43,922 bases of DNA from Actinomycetota bacterium (GCA_009700485.1 WLLZ01000003.1:1-43922), one strand, 5' to 3'; positions 33,422 to 42,477 are shown, counted from the stretch's first letter. Notes: generated by a model not told the origin, from the sequence alone. Translations and numbers: made by a program.

Positions 33422-34398
33422 GTGACCCGCACGTCATCTACGCGTCAGCAAGTGCCGGCATCCACGACCAACGATGGGTCGAAGCACTCTCAGCCTGCGG
33501 GTTCCAGGTCAAAGTTCTGGCTGCCTCAGGAGATCTTCGTGCGGCAGTGAACGCTTTTGAGCCCCTATCGGCGCCGGTGCTGGCTGGGCCACTGAATACG
33601 GTGACACGGCTGCTGGTGGGGCTTTCACGGCCCGTTATCGGGCTTTCTTGGGGGTATGACCTGCAACAGGATCACACTCAGGCGGTCGCACTGGAGGATC
33701 TGGCCTGGATCAGCGGGCTTGACGGCTTAGTGGTTGATAGCCCGGCCACGCGTGACTTGGCCATTTCGCTTGGCTTGGCGCCTGAGCGCATTTTACTCAC
33801 CCCATGGGGAGTTGATCTTGACCTCTTCACTCCCACCGGGCCAGCGGTCAGCGCTGTTGGCCATGGTTTTGCTAGCGGGTCAAGGGTGGTGCTGTCACTG
33901 CGAACTCATGACACGCTTTACCGAACTTCGGATGTGATCGAAGCTTTTGCGCGCGCGGCACTTGTTGATCCGGCATTGATGTTGGTGATGGGCGGCGATG
34001 GGCCATTGACTCCTGACTATCGGGCGCGCGTTAGAGAGTTGGGCTTGGAGTCGCGGGTTCGATTCATCGGGCGGGTCAATGAAGCTGAGCTGCCCGCCTT
34101 GCTGCGTGGTGCGGATCTCTATGTCACAGCATCGGAGACCGATGGCACCTCGGTGACTTTGCTGCAGGCAATGGCATGCGGTATTCCGGTAATCGCGTCA
34201 CGAAATGCCGGTAACGTCACATGGATCCGAAACGGTGAGACTGGTCAACTGTTTGATGTTGGCGACGTGGATGGACTGGCGTACTTAATGGTCGCTGCGC
34301 ATCCCGAGCAGGTTAGCCGCGAGGCTGCACTAAACCTCGTGAGGAATGAGTGCAACTGGTCAGTTAATAGGCTCCTACTCACAAAACTTCTTACTTAG
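33418..34398 (+). CDS. Glycosyltransferase family 4
   Basis: 326 residues, ATGA overlap with the synthase. The donor domain contains VVLSLRTHDTLYRTSDVIEAF, LMLVMGGDGPL, VRFIGRV and ASETDGTSVTLLQAMACGIPVIAS. At the usual E-x7-E positions there are a Thr/Asp region and Gln, so the second glutamate is changed to Gln (LLQAMACG). Variant E-x7-E motifs exist in GT4, so activity is not excluded. Its coupling to the synthase suggests that it handles the same glycan. The 3' end overlaps the convergent GT2 gene by 4 nt. Confidence 0.85.
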   Translation: MSDPHVIYASASAGIHDQRWVEALSACGFQVKVLAASGDLRAAVNAFEPLSAPVLAGPLNTVTRLLVGLSRPVIGLSWGYDLQQDHTQAVALEDLAWISGLDGLVVDSPATRDLAISLGLAPERILLTPWGVDLDLFTPTGPAVSAVGHGFASGSRVVLSLRTHDTLYRTSDVIEAFARAALVDPALMLVMGGDGPLTPDYRARVRELGLESRVRFIGRVNEAELPALLRGADLYVTASETDGTSVTLLQAMACGIPVIASRNAGNVTWIRNGETGQLFDVGDVDGLAYLMVAAHPEQVSREAALNLVRNECNWSVNRLLLTKLLT

Positions 34399-35243
34399 AC
34401 TCCCCACTTTGTCCTAATCGTTGTTCTCCCCCAGGCCCCGTATCTCAATGCTGTAAAGGCAGCAAGAAATGGCGCATTCACTACCGCGTCTTTAAGCGTC
34501 AAGCGAGTTACGGGCTCAATAAAATCGACTCTGGCCGGATGGAGCAGCGACTTAACCTGACGAGCCGGTGACCAATTGCTTGCGCGTCCGATCCGGAATA
34601 TCTCCTCGTCAGAGATGCCATACATGCGGCACCTAACGACAACCTCTTCCCATGAAGACTTGCCGACTTCATCGACATAAGCATTCGAAATTGCAAATGT
34701 CGCGCCGAAATCGTTAGCCCAGCGTTCGCACAGTTCCGAGTCATCGGAGAACCGCCTGGTCGGGTCATACGGTTTTGCTCGCAAGAGTTCGCCATCAAAG
34801 AGGGTGGGGGTGCCGATAACAAGTGCTGGTCCTGGGCGGAAGCGACCCTTTCGCCAAGCGTTTAAGCCTTTCGACACAAAGTCGTCGCCATCAATGGAGG
34901 TTTGGGCACTTACTCCTTGCCGGTCTTGTGATTCCAAGCAATCAATCATTATCTGTAGTTGGCCATCCGGCATCACATTGTCAGATCCCATGTTGAGGAT
35001 CAGTGGCTTGGTAGTAACAGCAATACCCATGTTTCGCGCGTAGCCGACCCCCGTGCCCGGGTCCGTTAAGACTTCATCCGCTAGCTGCTCCGCGATTTTC
35101 CTTGTTCCATCGGTGGAACTCGCGTCAACGACCACGATCTGTCCAACACCAGAAGCCCTAAGACTGGTCAAACACCTTTCTATGCCACTGACAGAATTCA
35201 TGGTGATGACGACCACTGAAACGTCGATGGGTTGAAATTTCAT
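34395..35243 (-). CDS. Glycosyltransferase family 2
   Basis: 282 residues from ATG 35243, which lies 7 nt after the ABC transporter stop; the frame is open upstream into that gene. VSVVVITMNSVSGIERCLTSL, IVVVDASSTDGTRKI, VGYARNMGIAVTT and LILNMGSDNVMPDG form the GT-A domain, with the acidic SDN in the place of the DxD metal site. No transmembrane helix is evident. The tail-to-tail overlap with the GT4 gene leaves no room for a separate terminator. Confidence 0.85.
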   Translation of the reverse strand: MKFQPIDVSVVVITMNSVSGIERCLTSLRASGVGQIVVVDASSTDGTRKIAEQLADEVLTDPGTGVGYARNMGIAVTTKPLILNMGSDNVMPDGQLQIMIDCLESQDRQGVSAQTSIDGDDFVSKGLNAWRKGRFRPGPALVIGTPTLFDGELLRAKPYDPTRRFSDDSELCERWANDFGATFAISNAYVDEVGKSSWEEVVVRCRMYGISDEEIFRIGRASNWSPARQVKSLLHPARVDFIEPVTRLTLKDAVVNAPFLAAFTALRYGAWGRTTIRTKWGV

Positions 35244-35250
35244 GAATACG

Positions 35251-37182
35251 CTACAAGCCCAGTAATGCGGCCTGATGATCAAAATCATCAACTTGTCGGC
35301 GCACCTCTTCGAAAGTGCCTCGAGCTTCAATCCTGCCGTCCTTTAGAAATATCAGTTGGTCAGCTCGCCGGACAGTTGCAAGTCGGTGGGCCACCGTCAA
35401 GGTTGTTACCTCTCCTTCAAGTTCATCAAGCGTTTTTATGATCGACTGCTCAGTTTCTGAATCCAGAGCGCTCGTGGCCTCGTCAAGGACAAGAAGTTTT
35501 GGTCTTGTATACAGAGCACGCGCGATCCCAAGCCTCTGACGTTGCCCGCCACTTAGTCGAAAACCGCGCTCCCCGATAAACGTATCGAGCCCCTCGCGAC
35601 TATCTGTTAAAAAGTCAGCAATGTGAGCACGTCGAAGGGCTTCCCAGACCAATTCATCGTCAATATCTTCATCAGGTAATCCCAAAGCAACATTCTCCCG
35701 GACAGTGCCGGCCACAAGCGCCACACTTTGCGGCACATAGGCGATCGCACCGGGCCATCGGTCAATCGCCTCCCTGGGGGCAAGACCGCTTATCAAAACT
35801 GAACCCTCGTCAGGATCAAGGACACCTAGAACCACGTCAGCAAGCGTCGACTTACCGGCACCCGTGGAGCCAACAAGGGCAACAGATGAACCTTCCTTTG
35901 CTTGGAAAGAAGCATTAATCAGGGCTGGCTCCGGCGCATCTGAGTAAGTGAGAGTCACACCTTGTACCTTGATCGATGCTTCGAAATCCGGGAAGCCACG
36001 AATGATGTGTTCCCTAATCCGTTGCGAGGTCATTCTGGGCGTCTGGGGACTCGGATCAGATTTATTCAAGCGATTAAGAAAATCAGCCATGAAGAATGTT
36101 GGTTGGGCTTGAACTGCTGCATTGCGAATCGTGATTCCCGCACCTTGTAGCCTCAGCATTGAAGGAATGACCCGAGAACCTGCTGCTAGGAAAACGGCCA
36201 CGGTCGAAGCCGCTGCAGCCCAGTCTTTCGTTAGGAATTGCACTACTCCAAGAATCAACACCCCTAGGTAAAGCGCCGACTCAAGAACATACTTTGGGAT
36301 TTCCATAATGAAAGCATTAGATGCGCTAGCCGTCGCAGCCCTACCGACCAAGCCTTCATATCTTGTTACGTAAAGATCGCGCCTATTTAGAACCATGGTT
36401 TCACGGTAAGTGGAGAGCGCTTCGGATACTGCCGTCAAAGTATTGATCGAAGTATCAGTCATAACTTTAGCGTTGCGAGCAGACCATGAACCAAGAATAC
36501 GATGCAAGAAAGCCACAATACTGGCGAAGAAAACCGCACTAACTAGAGTCAGAACAGGATCGTATATGAAGAGCGAAACACCAACAATTATGAATAAGAA
36601 CGACTCAGAAGCAATCATGATTGCTGAACCCAAAAGCGAAACGGTCGCAGCTCCCGCTCCGTTGTTGAGAGCGTAGGTAGCTTCAGAAGTAGTCCATCGC
36701 AACACATCTGCAAGTGGTCTCCGCAAGAATGCCCTCGCCAATTTGACTGATACGTCAGCTTGCCTATTTGCCAGAAATATCGTGATGCGTCTCGACATAA
36801 ATGCTGACAACACGGTCTTCAGGACCAATATCGTCACAGCCGCCAAAGCTAGGTAGACAGTAAGTTGCGAAACAGTTAGCCCACTCAAACCCATTGCAGC
36901 GAGAATTGATTCCGCCCACACTGGAATAGTGCCTTTGGCGCCGATACCAGAAACCGCCACGGCAGCGACTAATCCGATCAAAGCGATTCCCAAGAGGTCA
37001 AGAAGGCCCAGCGAGATTTGAACTAGAGCGGCGACTATCAAAAGCCGTCGCTTCTTGGGGGGCAGCAAATCAACCGCTTGGCGAACTGCCGATGCAACGC
37101 CAGGGTTTTCGAAAGCAGTGACTCCTAGGCTGCCACTTGGATCATCAGGCTCCATCACACTCGAGGAGTCGGCGCTGGTCAC
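35251..37182 (-). CDS. ABC transporter, fused permease/ATPase (PglK-type flippase)
   Basis: 643 residues from GTG 37182 (ATG 37155 is the alternative). About six membrane helices lie at ~45-330 (for example LLIVAALVQISLGLLDLLGIALIGLV). The ATPase domain has Walker A GSTGAGKST, Q-loop YVPQS, signature LSGGQRQRLG, Walker B LLVLDEATSALD and H-loop VAHRL, all intact. Half-transporters of this size next to glycosyltransferases flip lipid-linked glycans, as PglK does in Campylobacter. No Wzx/Wzy pair is seen in the window, so this is the best candidate for glycan export (inference). Confidence 0.88.
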   Translation of the reverse strand: MTSADSSSVMEPDDPSGSLGVTAFENPGVASAVRQAVDLLPPKKRRLLIVAALVQISLGLLDLLGIALIGLVAAVAVSGIGAKGTIPVWAESILAAMGLSGLTVSQLTVYLALAAVTILVLKTVLSAFMSRRITIFLANRQADVSVKLARAFLRRPLADVLRWTTSEATYALNNGAGAATVSLLGSAIMIASESFLFIIVGVSLFIYDPVLTLVSAVFFASIVAFLHRILGSWSARNAKVMTDTSINTLTAVSEALSTYRETMVLNRRDLYVTRYEGLVGRAATASASNAFIMEIPKYVLESALYLGVLILGVVQFLTKDWAAAASTVAVFLAAGSRVIPSMLRLQGAGITIRNAAVQAQPTFFMADFLNRLNKSDPSPQTPRMTSQRIREHIIRGFPDFEASIKVQGVTLTYSDAPEPALINASFQAKEGSSVALVGSTGAGKSTLADVVLGVLDPDEGSVLISGLAPREAIDRWPGAIAYVPQSVALVAGTVRENVALGLPDEDIDDELVWEALRRAHIADFLTDSREGLDTFIGERGFRLSGGQRQRLGIARALYTRPKLLVLDEATSALDSETEQSIIKTLDELEGEVTTLTVAHRLATVRRADQLIFLKDGRIEARGTFEEVRRQVDDFDHQAALLGL

Positions 37183-37249
37183 CCACCCAGCCTACTTTCA
37201 CCTAAGGCCTTGAGATCTCACGGCACAATGAAAGCAACCCTTGTCACGG

Positions 37250-37255
37250 TAGGCT
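37250..37255 (+). promoter_or_regulatory. Weak candidate -10 box TAGGCT
   Basis: TAGGCT fits TANNNT and lies in the 136-nt divergent gap between 37182 (-) and 37319 (+). A start near 37262 would give a leader of ~57 nt containing GGGAG before the GTG. No -35 is recognisable. Confidence 0.2.
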
Positions 37256-37318
37256 GTGGCCAGAGCCGCAGAGTGAAATCGCCGAATAGCCCAACCCCAC
37301 GTAACAGGGAGTTCGACA

Positions 37319-38179
37319 GTGCAACCTCAAAGCGTCGTCCTCTCGTGGGGGCCTCCGCGCATGGGCACCACCTGGATGTTCAACGTGCTCAGCGAGATGC
37401 TGGTTCTTGCAGAAGTCAAGGCGGCCGTTGTCGCCGACCAGGTGCCTGATCCATCGCCTAATTGGGCTGGCCCAATCATCTTGAAATCCCACCGCGCTGA
37501 TGACCCTGCTTTGATTTCGAATTTCGACGGCAAAATGGATCTCCTTGCTTGCGTAATGCTACGCGACGCTAAGGCTACTTTCAGATCTTTGATCCGAACG
37601 CAAACAGCAGATCGTGCCGAGCTAATCAGCTGGCTTGAAGCTGATGTCACGTCCTATGAAATTGCACTTCCAATAATGCGGAATGTTGTGGTTTGTCGTG
37701 AGGAGTGGATTGCCGCTCAATCATTTGAGGTAATCACCAAACTTACTGATTTTCTTGATCTCAGCCTAGATGCTGCACAGTGTCAGTCTATTGCTCAGAA
37801 ATTTAGTCGCGAAATTGTTAAAAGTGTCGTTGCTCAGCTTGACGAAAAACAAAGTTGGTCCGGTGACTTCAAGAATTTCGATCATAACTCTCAGTGGCAT
37901 GCCGGGCACATCGGACCAGATGACCAATCTGACGTTGAGTTGTCCCCTGCTGAAGCACAACGCCTAGATCTTCTCCAGATCAGGATTGACGCATTGACCG
38001 AGAGCTTCACGCTATGGTCTTGTGTTCGCGGCACCCGCGGGACTAAACCTTTCGGCATTCCCGCAGTGAGCTTTGCTTCCGCGCGTTCTGCTAGTGCACA
38101 ATCTCCTAAATACGGCCTATTCACACGAGTACGAAAGGCTATTCAGACCCTAGCCACGTCAGTGACGAAACCTAAGTAG
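37319..38179 (+). CDS. Sulfotransferase-like P-loop protein
   Basis: 286 residues, GTG start with GGGAG 7 nt upstream. LSWGPPRMGTTWMFNVL at the N-terminus matches the phosphosulfate-binding P-loop of PAPS-dependent sulfotransferases (GxPRSGTTW pattern, Met replacing Ser). A conserved HRA segment and the REEWIAA stretch fit the second phosphate site only loosely. WHAGHIGPDDQSDVELSPAEAQ is a typical C-terminal segment. It could sulfate the glycan. PAPS synthesis genes are not in the window. Base composition is more AT-rich than the flanking left operons. Confidence 0.7.
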   Translation: MQPQSVVLSWGPPRMGTTWMFNVLSEMLVLAEVKAAVVADQVPDPSPNWAGPIILKSHRADDPALISNFDGKMDLLACVMLRDAKATFRSLIRTQTADRAELISWLEADVTSYEIALPIMRNVVVCREEWIAAQSFEVITKLTDFLDLSLDAAQCQSIAQKFSREIVKSVVAQLDEKQSWSGDFKNFDHNSQWHAGHIGPDDQSDVELSPAEAQRLDLLQIRIDALTESFTLWSCVRGTRGTKPFGIPAVSFASARSASAQSPKYGLFTRVRKAIQTLATSVTKPK

Positions 38180-38182
38180 GCG

Positions 38183-38836
38183 ATGACTTTCATGAGCTTT
38201 CGCAATCGCAGAGCCTTAAAGGCCCTGCGCACCTGTACGCACCTTATGGTCGTTGCCCATCCAGATGACGAGACTCTTTGGGGTGGTGTCCAACTCGCCG
38301 AAGGGAATAACTGGGGCGTTATTTGTTCCACCAATGGGAAAAACCGAGCACGCGCGAACGCATTCGTTAAGGCGATGAAGATTCTCGGATGCTGCGGAAT
38401 CATGCTTGATGTTGCCGATCGCCGCGAGCACCCGCCCACCAACGATGACTTAGAGGAACTAGCCGCATTCATCGGGCCTCTGATAAATGGTCCTGGCGTA
38501 GTGCAAGTTGTAACTCACGGACCAGATGGCGAATACGGACACCCTATGCATATCGCAATTTCCGAGCTGGTCACGAGACTGATGAGAAATGTCGATTCTC
38601 TGTATTACTTCAATTTCTCAGAAACACAAGATGCTCGTGTGCTTAAGCCGCGAGCATGGAACCTTAAAGAGTCTGCAATCGTCAGATACCTCGGCCAGCC
38701 AAGTGAAATGGTCGACTCTGACCGACGGCATTATTTGCTTTCAATGCATGAGGCTCCAGTTCAAGTGGCCGACTACGTTCGCCCCAAAGCCCTACTCCGC
38801 GCTATCTACGCAGGATCCGAGGTAACAATCACGTGA
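38183..38836 (+). CDS. PIG-L family deacetylase
   Basis: 217 residues from ATG 38183 (ATG 38192 is the alternative). MVVAHPDDETLWGG (H26, D28, D29) is the zinc-binding motif of PIG-L/MshB/BtrD-type N-deacetylases; the third ligand is likely a histidine in YGHPMHIA. Such enzymes remove an N-acetyl group from GlcNAc-type residues. It lies between a sulfotransferase-like gene and GT61. N-deacetylation followed by N-sulfation would make a coherent decoration pair (inference). It overlaps GT61 by 4 nt. Confidence 0.85.
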   Translation: MTFMSFRNRRALKALRTCTHLMVVAHPDDETLWGGVQLAEGNNWGVICSTNGKNRARANAFVKAMKILGCCGIMLDVADRREHPPTNDDLEELAAFIGPLINGPGVVQVVTHGPDGEYGHPMHIAISELVTRLMRNVDSLYYFNFSETQDARVLKPRAWNLKESAIVRYLGQPSEMVDSDRRHYLLSMHEAPVQVADYVRPKALLRAIYAGSEVTIT

Positions 38837-39666
38837 ACTCGCTCAAACGATTGCTGCCGGCAAAGAGGCGGCCGAAGAAGGCTCGGGTTTTGCTTGTCCC
38901 TGATCAATGGAGTGGTTCTGTGCAGGAGTATTACCACTTCATCCTCGGCTACCTATCGCCCGTAATGCTCTGGATAGATCGCAACCCCGGAAAGCCACTT
39001 GCGATGCGCGACTGTGGGCCGATGAATCCTTGGCTCGACCTTCTTCTCCACAGGTCAGATTTACAGATCATGACTCCTGGAGACATGCTGCACCTGTTCG
39101 CCGGGAAATACAACAAGGCCGCCGTACTCGCTGGCATGGACGACCCAAAAAACTTCAATACAAAAGAATTAGCTCGCTTTCGCCAGTTGGTATTCAACGC
39201 GGTAAACCTCCCACCTGTCACAGACAATTTCGCTATTACCGTGGTAGATAGGCTGACAAGCGGGGCTTTCAATTCAACCTCAGCCGCTGAAGTACCGGCG
39301 TCTGGTGCAGCAGTGCGATCCACTCCAAACCTGAGTTCTGTCATGAGTGGTTACCGTACGGAGCGATCCCTGCGGATCATTGACGCCGCAGAACTTTCGG
39401 TAACTGATCAATTGGCCATGTTTGGCATGACAAATATTCTCGTCGCGCAGCATGGGGCTGGGTTAACAAACATGATCTGGATGCCTAGGGGAGGGCGTGT
39501 CGTCGAGATAATGCCCCCGCTGCCTGACTATGTCTCACCAATCTTTGCGAACCTCGCAGCAGCCTGCGGCCACACACATCAAGTTGTCAGACAGGAATCA
39601 GAACATGCCCCCGTAGATGCATCGCTGCTGCTGCAAGCCGTTACGTTGGCCGAACATTCACCTTAA
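38833..39666 (+). CDS. Glycosyltransferase family 61 (DUF563) protein
   Basis: 277 residues, GTG start in a GTGA overlap. VLLVPDQWSGSVQEYYHFILGYLSPV resembles the N-terminal half of GT61. ERSLRIIDAAELSVTDQLAMF and NILVAQHGAGLTNMIWMPRGGRVVEI form the C-terminal HGAGLTN signature block. GT61 proteins transfer xylose or GlcNAc in glycan loci. The last 4 nt overlap the convergent membrane-protein gene. Confidence 0.83.
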   Translation: MNSLKRLLPAKRRPKKARVLLVPDQWSGSVQEYYHFILGYLSPVMLWIDRNPGKPLAMRDCGPMNPWLDLLLHRSDLQIMTPGDMLHLFAGKYNKAAVLAGMDDPKNFNTKELARFRQLVFNAVNLPPVTDNFAITVVDRLTSGAFNSTSAAEVPASGAAVRSTPNLSSVMSGYRTERSLRIIDAAELSVTDQLAMFGMTNILVAQHGAGLTNMIWMPRGGRVVEIMPPLPDYVSPIFANLAAACGHTHQVVRQESEHAPVDASLLLQAVTLAEHSP

Positions 39667-41393
39667 GGAATGCAGACCCCGCCTCTACCGATCGTATGTC
39701 CATCCCGTGAAATCGAGAACTTCTCAGTGCACTCATAATCGGGGAAGGGAAAGTCAAACCGCTCAAACCAGTAGTAGCCGAATGGCTCACCCGCTACCGG
39801 GCTAAATCCTGGATCCGCGTTGACAATGCTGCTATCTGGGGGCCCGAAAGTCTGCCCCCCATACGGTCGCCCCGGCTCACCGTGCGGAACCACCACAATC
39901 GGTGCGATGCCCAAGTTCTTTAGCTGCTCGATCCCCTCGCGAGCGCTAACTCCCCAGTAGTCGAGATCCCAATTACGTTCAGCGTGGTTCTGCCCAGCGA
40001 TGGGGTTAATGAATGCATACGCATATGGGTACCAGCGCGCAACCCCCCAAAGACTCGCCAATACAACCAACATCCCAATCGAGATCGCGGTAACTCGTCC
40101 TGAAACTCTAATTCGGCCCCGGAACAAAGGAGTATTCCGGCGCTCAAACCAGACAATCGGAAAAGCACACAGAACGATAACGGGCGGTGCCACAAAAAGT
40201 AGATGACGGACACCATCATAAAGTTGGACATGAGCAAAAATCATCGCGACCGGTATGCCGAAACCCTGCACCGCAAAGGGCGTAATAGCTAGCAATTCTT
40301 GGCGATTTAGTGCAGCTGGGGTCGATGAACGCCGCTTGCGAAAGGTCGCCATTAGAACAACAATTAATCCCAGCACAGCCAGGAGGATCAAAAGCACAGG
40401 CATTTGGGCCAATAGCCAAATCGGTATGTACCACCATGGGATCTCATTACTAGGCACGTCCACACCGTTTGTACGCATCAACACAACCCACGTGAACTGC
40501 CCACGTGAATACAGCAAGGAGTCGTACAGCCAGTGCAGAAGGGAGATCCGCGCTATCGGATCAGTGACCCAACAAAACGCCATCGCAAACGGGACAGCGA
40601 CCGCGGATGTGATCGCTGGCGCGATCAGGCGTTTGGGATCGCGGAGCCAATACTGCGCAACTATGAGCACCAAACTGAAACCAATGACCACCGCCACTAG
40701 CAGCACGAAGGATCCAGCCCTTGTCGCTAACGCCATCGCAGCACCAATGGATGCAACCAGAGTTCCGAGGATTACCCCGCGTTTTGAACCAAGCCGCCCG
40801 GATCCTTCTCGATCAGCCCAACTAATCACCAGGCCCGAACTAAGCATTGTCAACCCAGCCGCAACAGGAATATCGCGATTGTTCACATGGCTCATACCAA
40901 GCCACCATGGATAAGTCTGCAAGGCGGCCCAAGTAAATGCCCCGGCTAAATTTGACCGAAGAGCAAAGCTGACCGCCATGCCCATGGACGCAGCCGCTAC
41001 GGCCGACATCGCGATATTGACCGCTCCAAGCCACACATACGTCTTTGGATCATATGGGGTTAAAGGCAGCGTCGAGCCCGTAAACGCGGTGTGAAGGAGG
41101 TCAGCTAGTTGGTCAGCCAAAATTCCATAAAACTCATTAGTGTTCGGGACGGATTCATACGCCGCCTGAAGCGACATGGACGGGTCAACGGCGCGTGCGA
41201 ATGACGAAGCTTGAGTTACGAACGTGGCGTCCCAGCCGATACCTGCGATGAAAAGTGCGACCGAAGAAAGCGCCACGCCAATAGCTCCCAGAGCGACAAA
41301 GACCCATATCGCCCATTTCACCCCTTGATGATATCCAGGTGAAGAAGAATTGCGACGCTCACAGCGAATTGTTCCCCGGGTCGTTTTAGACAC
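39663..41393 (-). CDS. GT-C-like integral membrane glycosyltransferase
   Basis: 576 residues from GTG 41393. About ten or more membrane helices span ~25-470. GIGWDATFV after the first helix has the acidic residue expected in the first external loop of GT39-like GT-C enzymes. GMSHVNNRDIPVAAGL resembles their NxKDxP segment. A soluble C-terminal domain of ~110 residues contains several Tyr/Pro/Gly motifs (PHGEPGRPYGG). It would use polyprenyl-phosphate sugars outside the membrane. It is the second such protein in the window. The family call is moderate. Confidence 0.72.
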   Translation of the reverse strand: MSKTTRGTIRCERRNSSSPGYHQGVKWAIWVFVALGAIGVALSSVALFIAGIGWDATFVTQASSFARAVDPSMSLQAAYESVPNTNEFYGILADQLADLLHTAFTGSTLPLTPYDPKTYVWLGAVNIAMSAVAAASMGMAVSFALRSNLAGAFTWAALQTYPWWLGMSHVNNRDIPVAAGLTMLSSGLVISWADREGSGRLGSKRGVILGTLVASIGAAMALATRAGSFVLLVAVVIGFSLVLIVAQYWLRDPKRLIAPAITSAVAVPFAMAFCWVTDPIARISLLHWLYDSLLYSRGQFTWVVLMRTNGVDVPSNEIPWWYIPIWLLAQMPVLLILLAVLGLIVVLMATFRKRRSSTPAALNRQELLAITPFAVQGFGIPVAMIFAHVQLYDGVRHLLFVAPPVIVLCAFPIVWFERRNTPLFRGRIRVSGRVTAISIGMLVVLASLWGVARWYPYAYAFINPIAGQNHAERNWDLDYWGVSAREGIEQLKNLGIAPIVVVPHGEPGRPYGGQTFGPPDSSIVNADPGFSPVAGEPFGYYWFERFDFPFPDYECTEKFSISRDGHTIGRGGVCIP

Positions 41394-41529
41394 CAGCTCT
41401 TGATCAGTTGCAGTGGTATCGACCCTTTGTGGCTCACCCGAGCCTTGGCTCTGAGAGCGCTAACCCTTGAACGAGGGGTCCCACCATAAAAGGCAGCGTT
41501 TAATGCATCAAAACCACATCTGAAACGAC

Positions 41530-41535
41530 TAGCCT
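41530..41535 (+). promoter_or_regulatory. Candidate -10 box TAGCCT for a leaderless GTG
   Basis: TAGCCT is followed by 6 nt and the GTG at 41542, which begins a 15-codon frame. It shows the same TAGNCT form as the boxes at 17486, 23010 and 29510. Confidence 0.35.
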
Positions 41536-41541
41536 CGACCG

Positions 41542-41589
41542 GTGATGACAAATCAATGTTCGCAATTTGCCAACGGGTGCATCGCGTGA
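41542..41589 (+). CDS. 15-codon leader frame coupled to the downstream gene
   Basis: GTG ATG-started frame encoding MMTNQCSQFANGCIA, whose TGA overlaps the GTG at 41586 as GTGA. A TAGCCT box lies 6 nt upstream of its first codon. It has two cysteines and two glutamines in 15 residues. Leaderless leader peptides rich in Cys are known as attenuation devices in mycobacteria, so regulation by amino-acid or tRNA supply is a possible role (inference). It could also be chance. Confidence 0.3.
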   Translation: MMTNQCSQFANGCIA

Positions 41590-42470
41590 GGTCCATATTT
41601 ATCGGCCTTGTGAGCCACAAGAAATCTAAGTTCGCTTATAACCAAGGCCATGATGGTCTCGCGAACACCTTGAAAGTGGCCCTAGTCGAGAAGGGCTTGG
41701 ACGTTCACGTTCAGATAAATACCAGCGATGAGTACTCACCAAACATGCTCCAGATAGACGGCAAGATCGCGTGGGCCTCGGTTTCCGAAACTCTTAAGAT
41801 TGAAGATCAGTGGGGTAAATACTTAAGACATGGGGCTTCGCAACCCAGTACCGCACTAGTTAATTCATTCAGGTCAATATCGCGCCGGTTATGGGCTTTC
41901 ATCCGCTACTGGCGGCCATGGCTTTCTTCCGATTCAACTGCTTCGCCAGGAATTAGCCTGGTGCGTCGGCTACTGAACATTGAGCTGTCGCACGTGCGCC
42001 TGATGCGTGAAGGGATTCGACTCGACACCGATTGGACACTAATCATCGAGGATGATGCTTCTACCCTTGACCTCGTTGACTGTAGAGACGGACTGCTAGG
42101 AATAATCAATGCCTCCTTTGGAGAACGAGGCCCCGCCTATGTCAATATCTCTGAATCATTCACACCTGCACAACTCGGTGTTGATCACCTACTCACGGCC
42201 TCCTCCGGCTCTACTTGGGCAGGATCAGCGTCTCGAGTTATTGCATTATCTATTCGACCCGTCACAAACACTGTTTGCGCGATTCTCTATCGCACCACTT
42301 TTCTAAAAGACCTCTTGACCTACATGGACTCCTTGCCCTTGAGTCCAGTCGTACCCATCGACTGGAAATTGAATGCGGCATTGATGGCGATGACCGCAGA
42401 CGGGAGAATTGGCACGGGTGACTGTTGGACAGTCACGCCTGGGCCAATCGACCAACTCTCAATGCGATAA
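41586..42470 (+). CDS. Possible GT-A glycosyltransferase, family not recognised
   Basis: 294 residues from GTG 41586; an ATG at 41556 is in frame. SIFIGLVSHKKSKFAYNQGHDGL looks like the first strand and loop of a GT-A fold, and DWTLIIEDDAS at about 145-155 supplies an EDD cluster at the DxD position, in the manner of GT25-like enzymes. FKDGxLL-type ends are absent. SSGSTWAGSASRVI and PIDWKLNAAL are further conserved-looking pieces. It is coupled to the leader frame upstream and lies 7 nt before the TylF gene. Family not recognised, function unproven. Confidence 0.55.
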   Translation: MRSIFIGLVSHKKSKFAYNQGHDGLANTLKVALVEKGLDVHVQINTSDEYSPNMLQIDGKIAWASVSETLKIEDQWGKYLRHGASQPSTALVNSFRSISRRLWAFIRYWRPWLSSDSTASPGISLVRRLLNIELSHVRLMREGIRLDTDWTLIIEDDASTLDLVDCRDGLLGIINASFGERGPAYVNISESFTPAQLGVDHLLTASSGSTWAGSASRVIALSIRPVTNTVCAILYRTTFLKDLLTYMDSLPLSPVVPIDWKLNAALMAMTADGRIGTGDCWTVTPGPIDQLSMR

Positions 42471-42477
42471 TGGCTAG

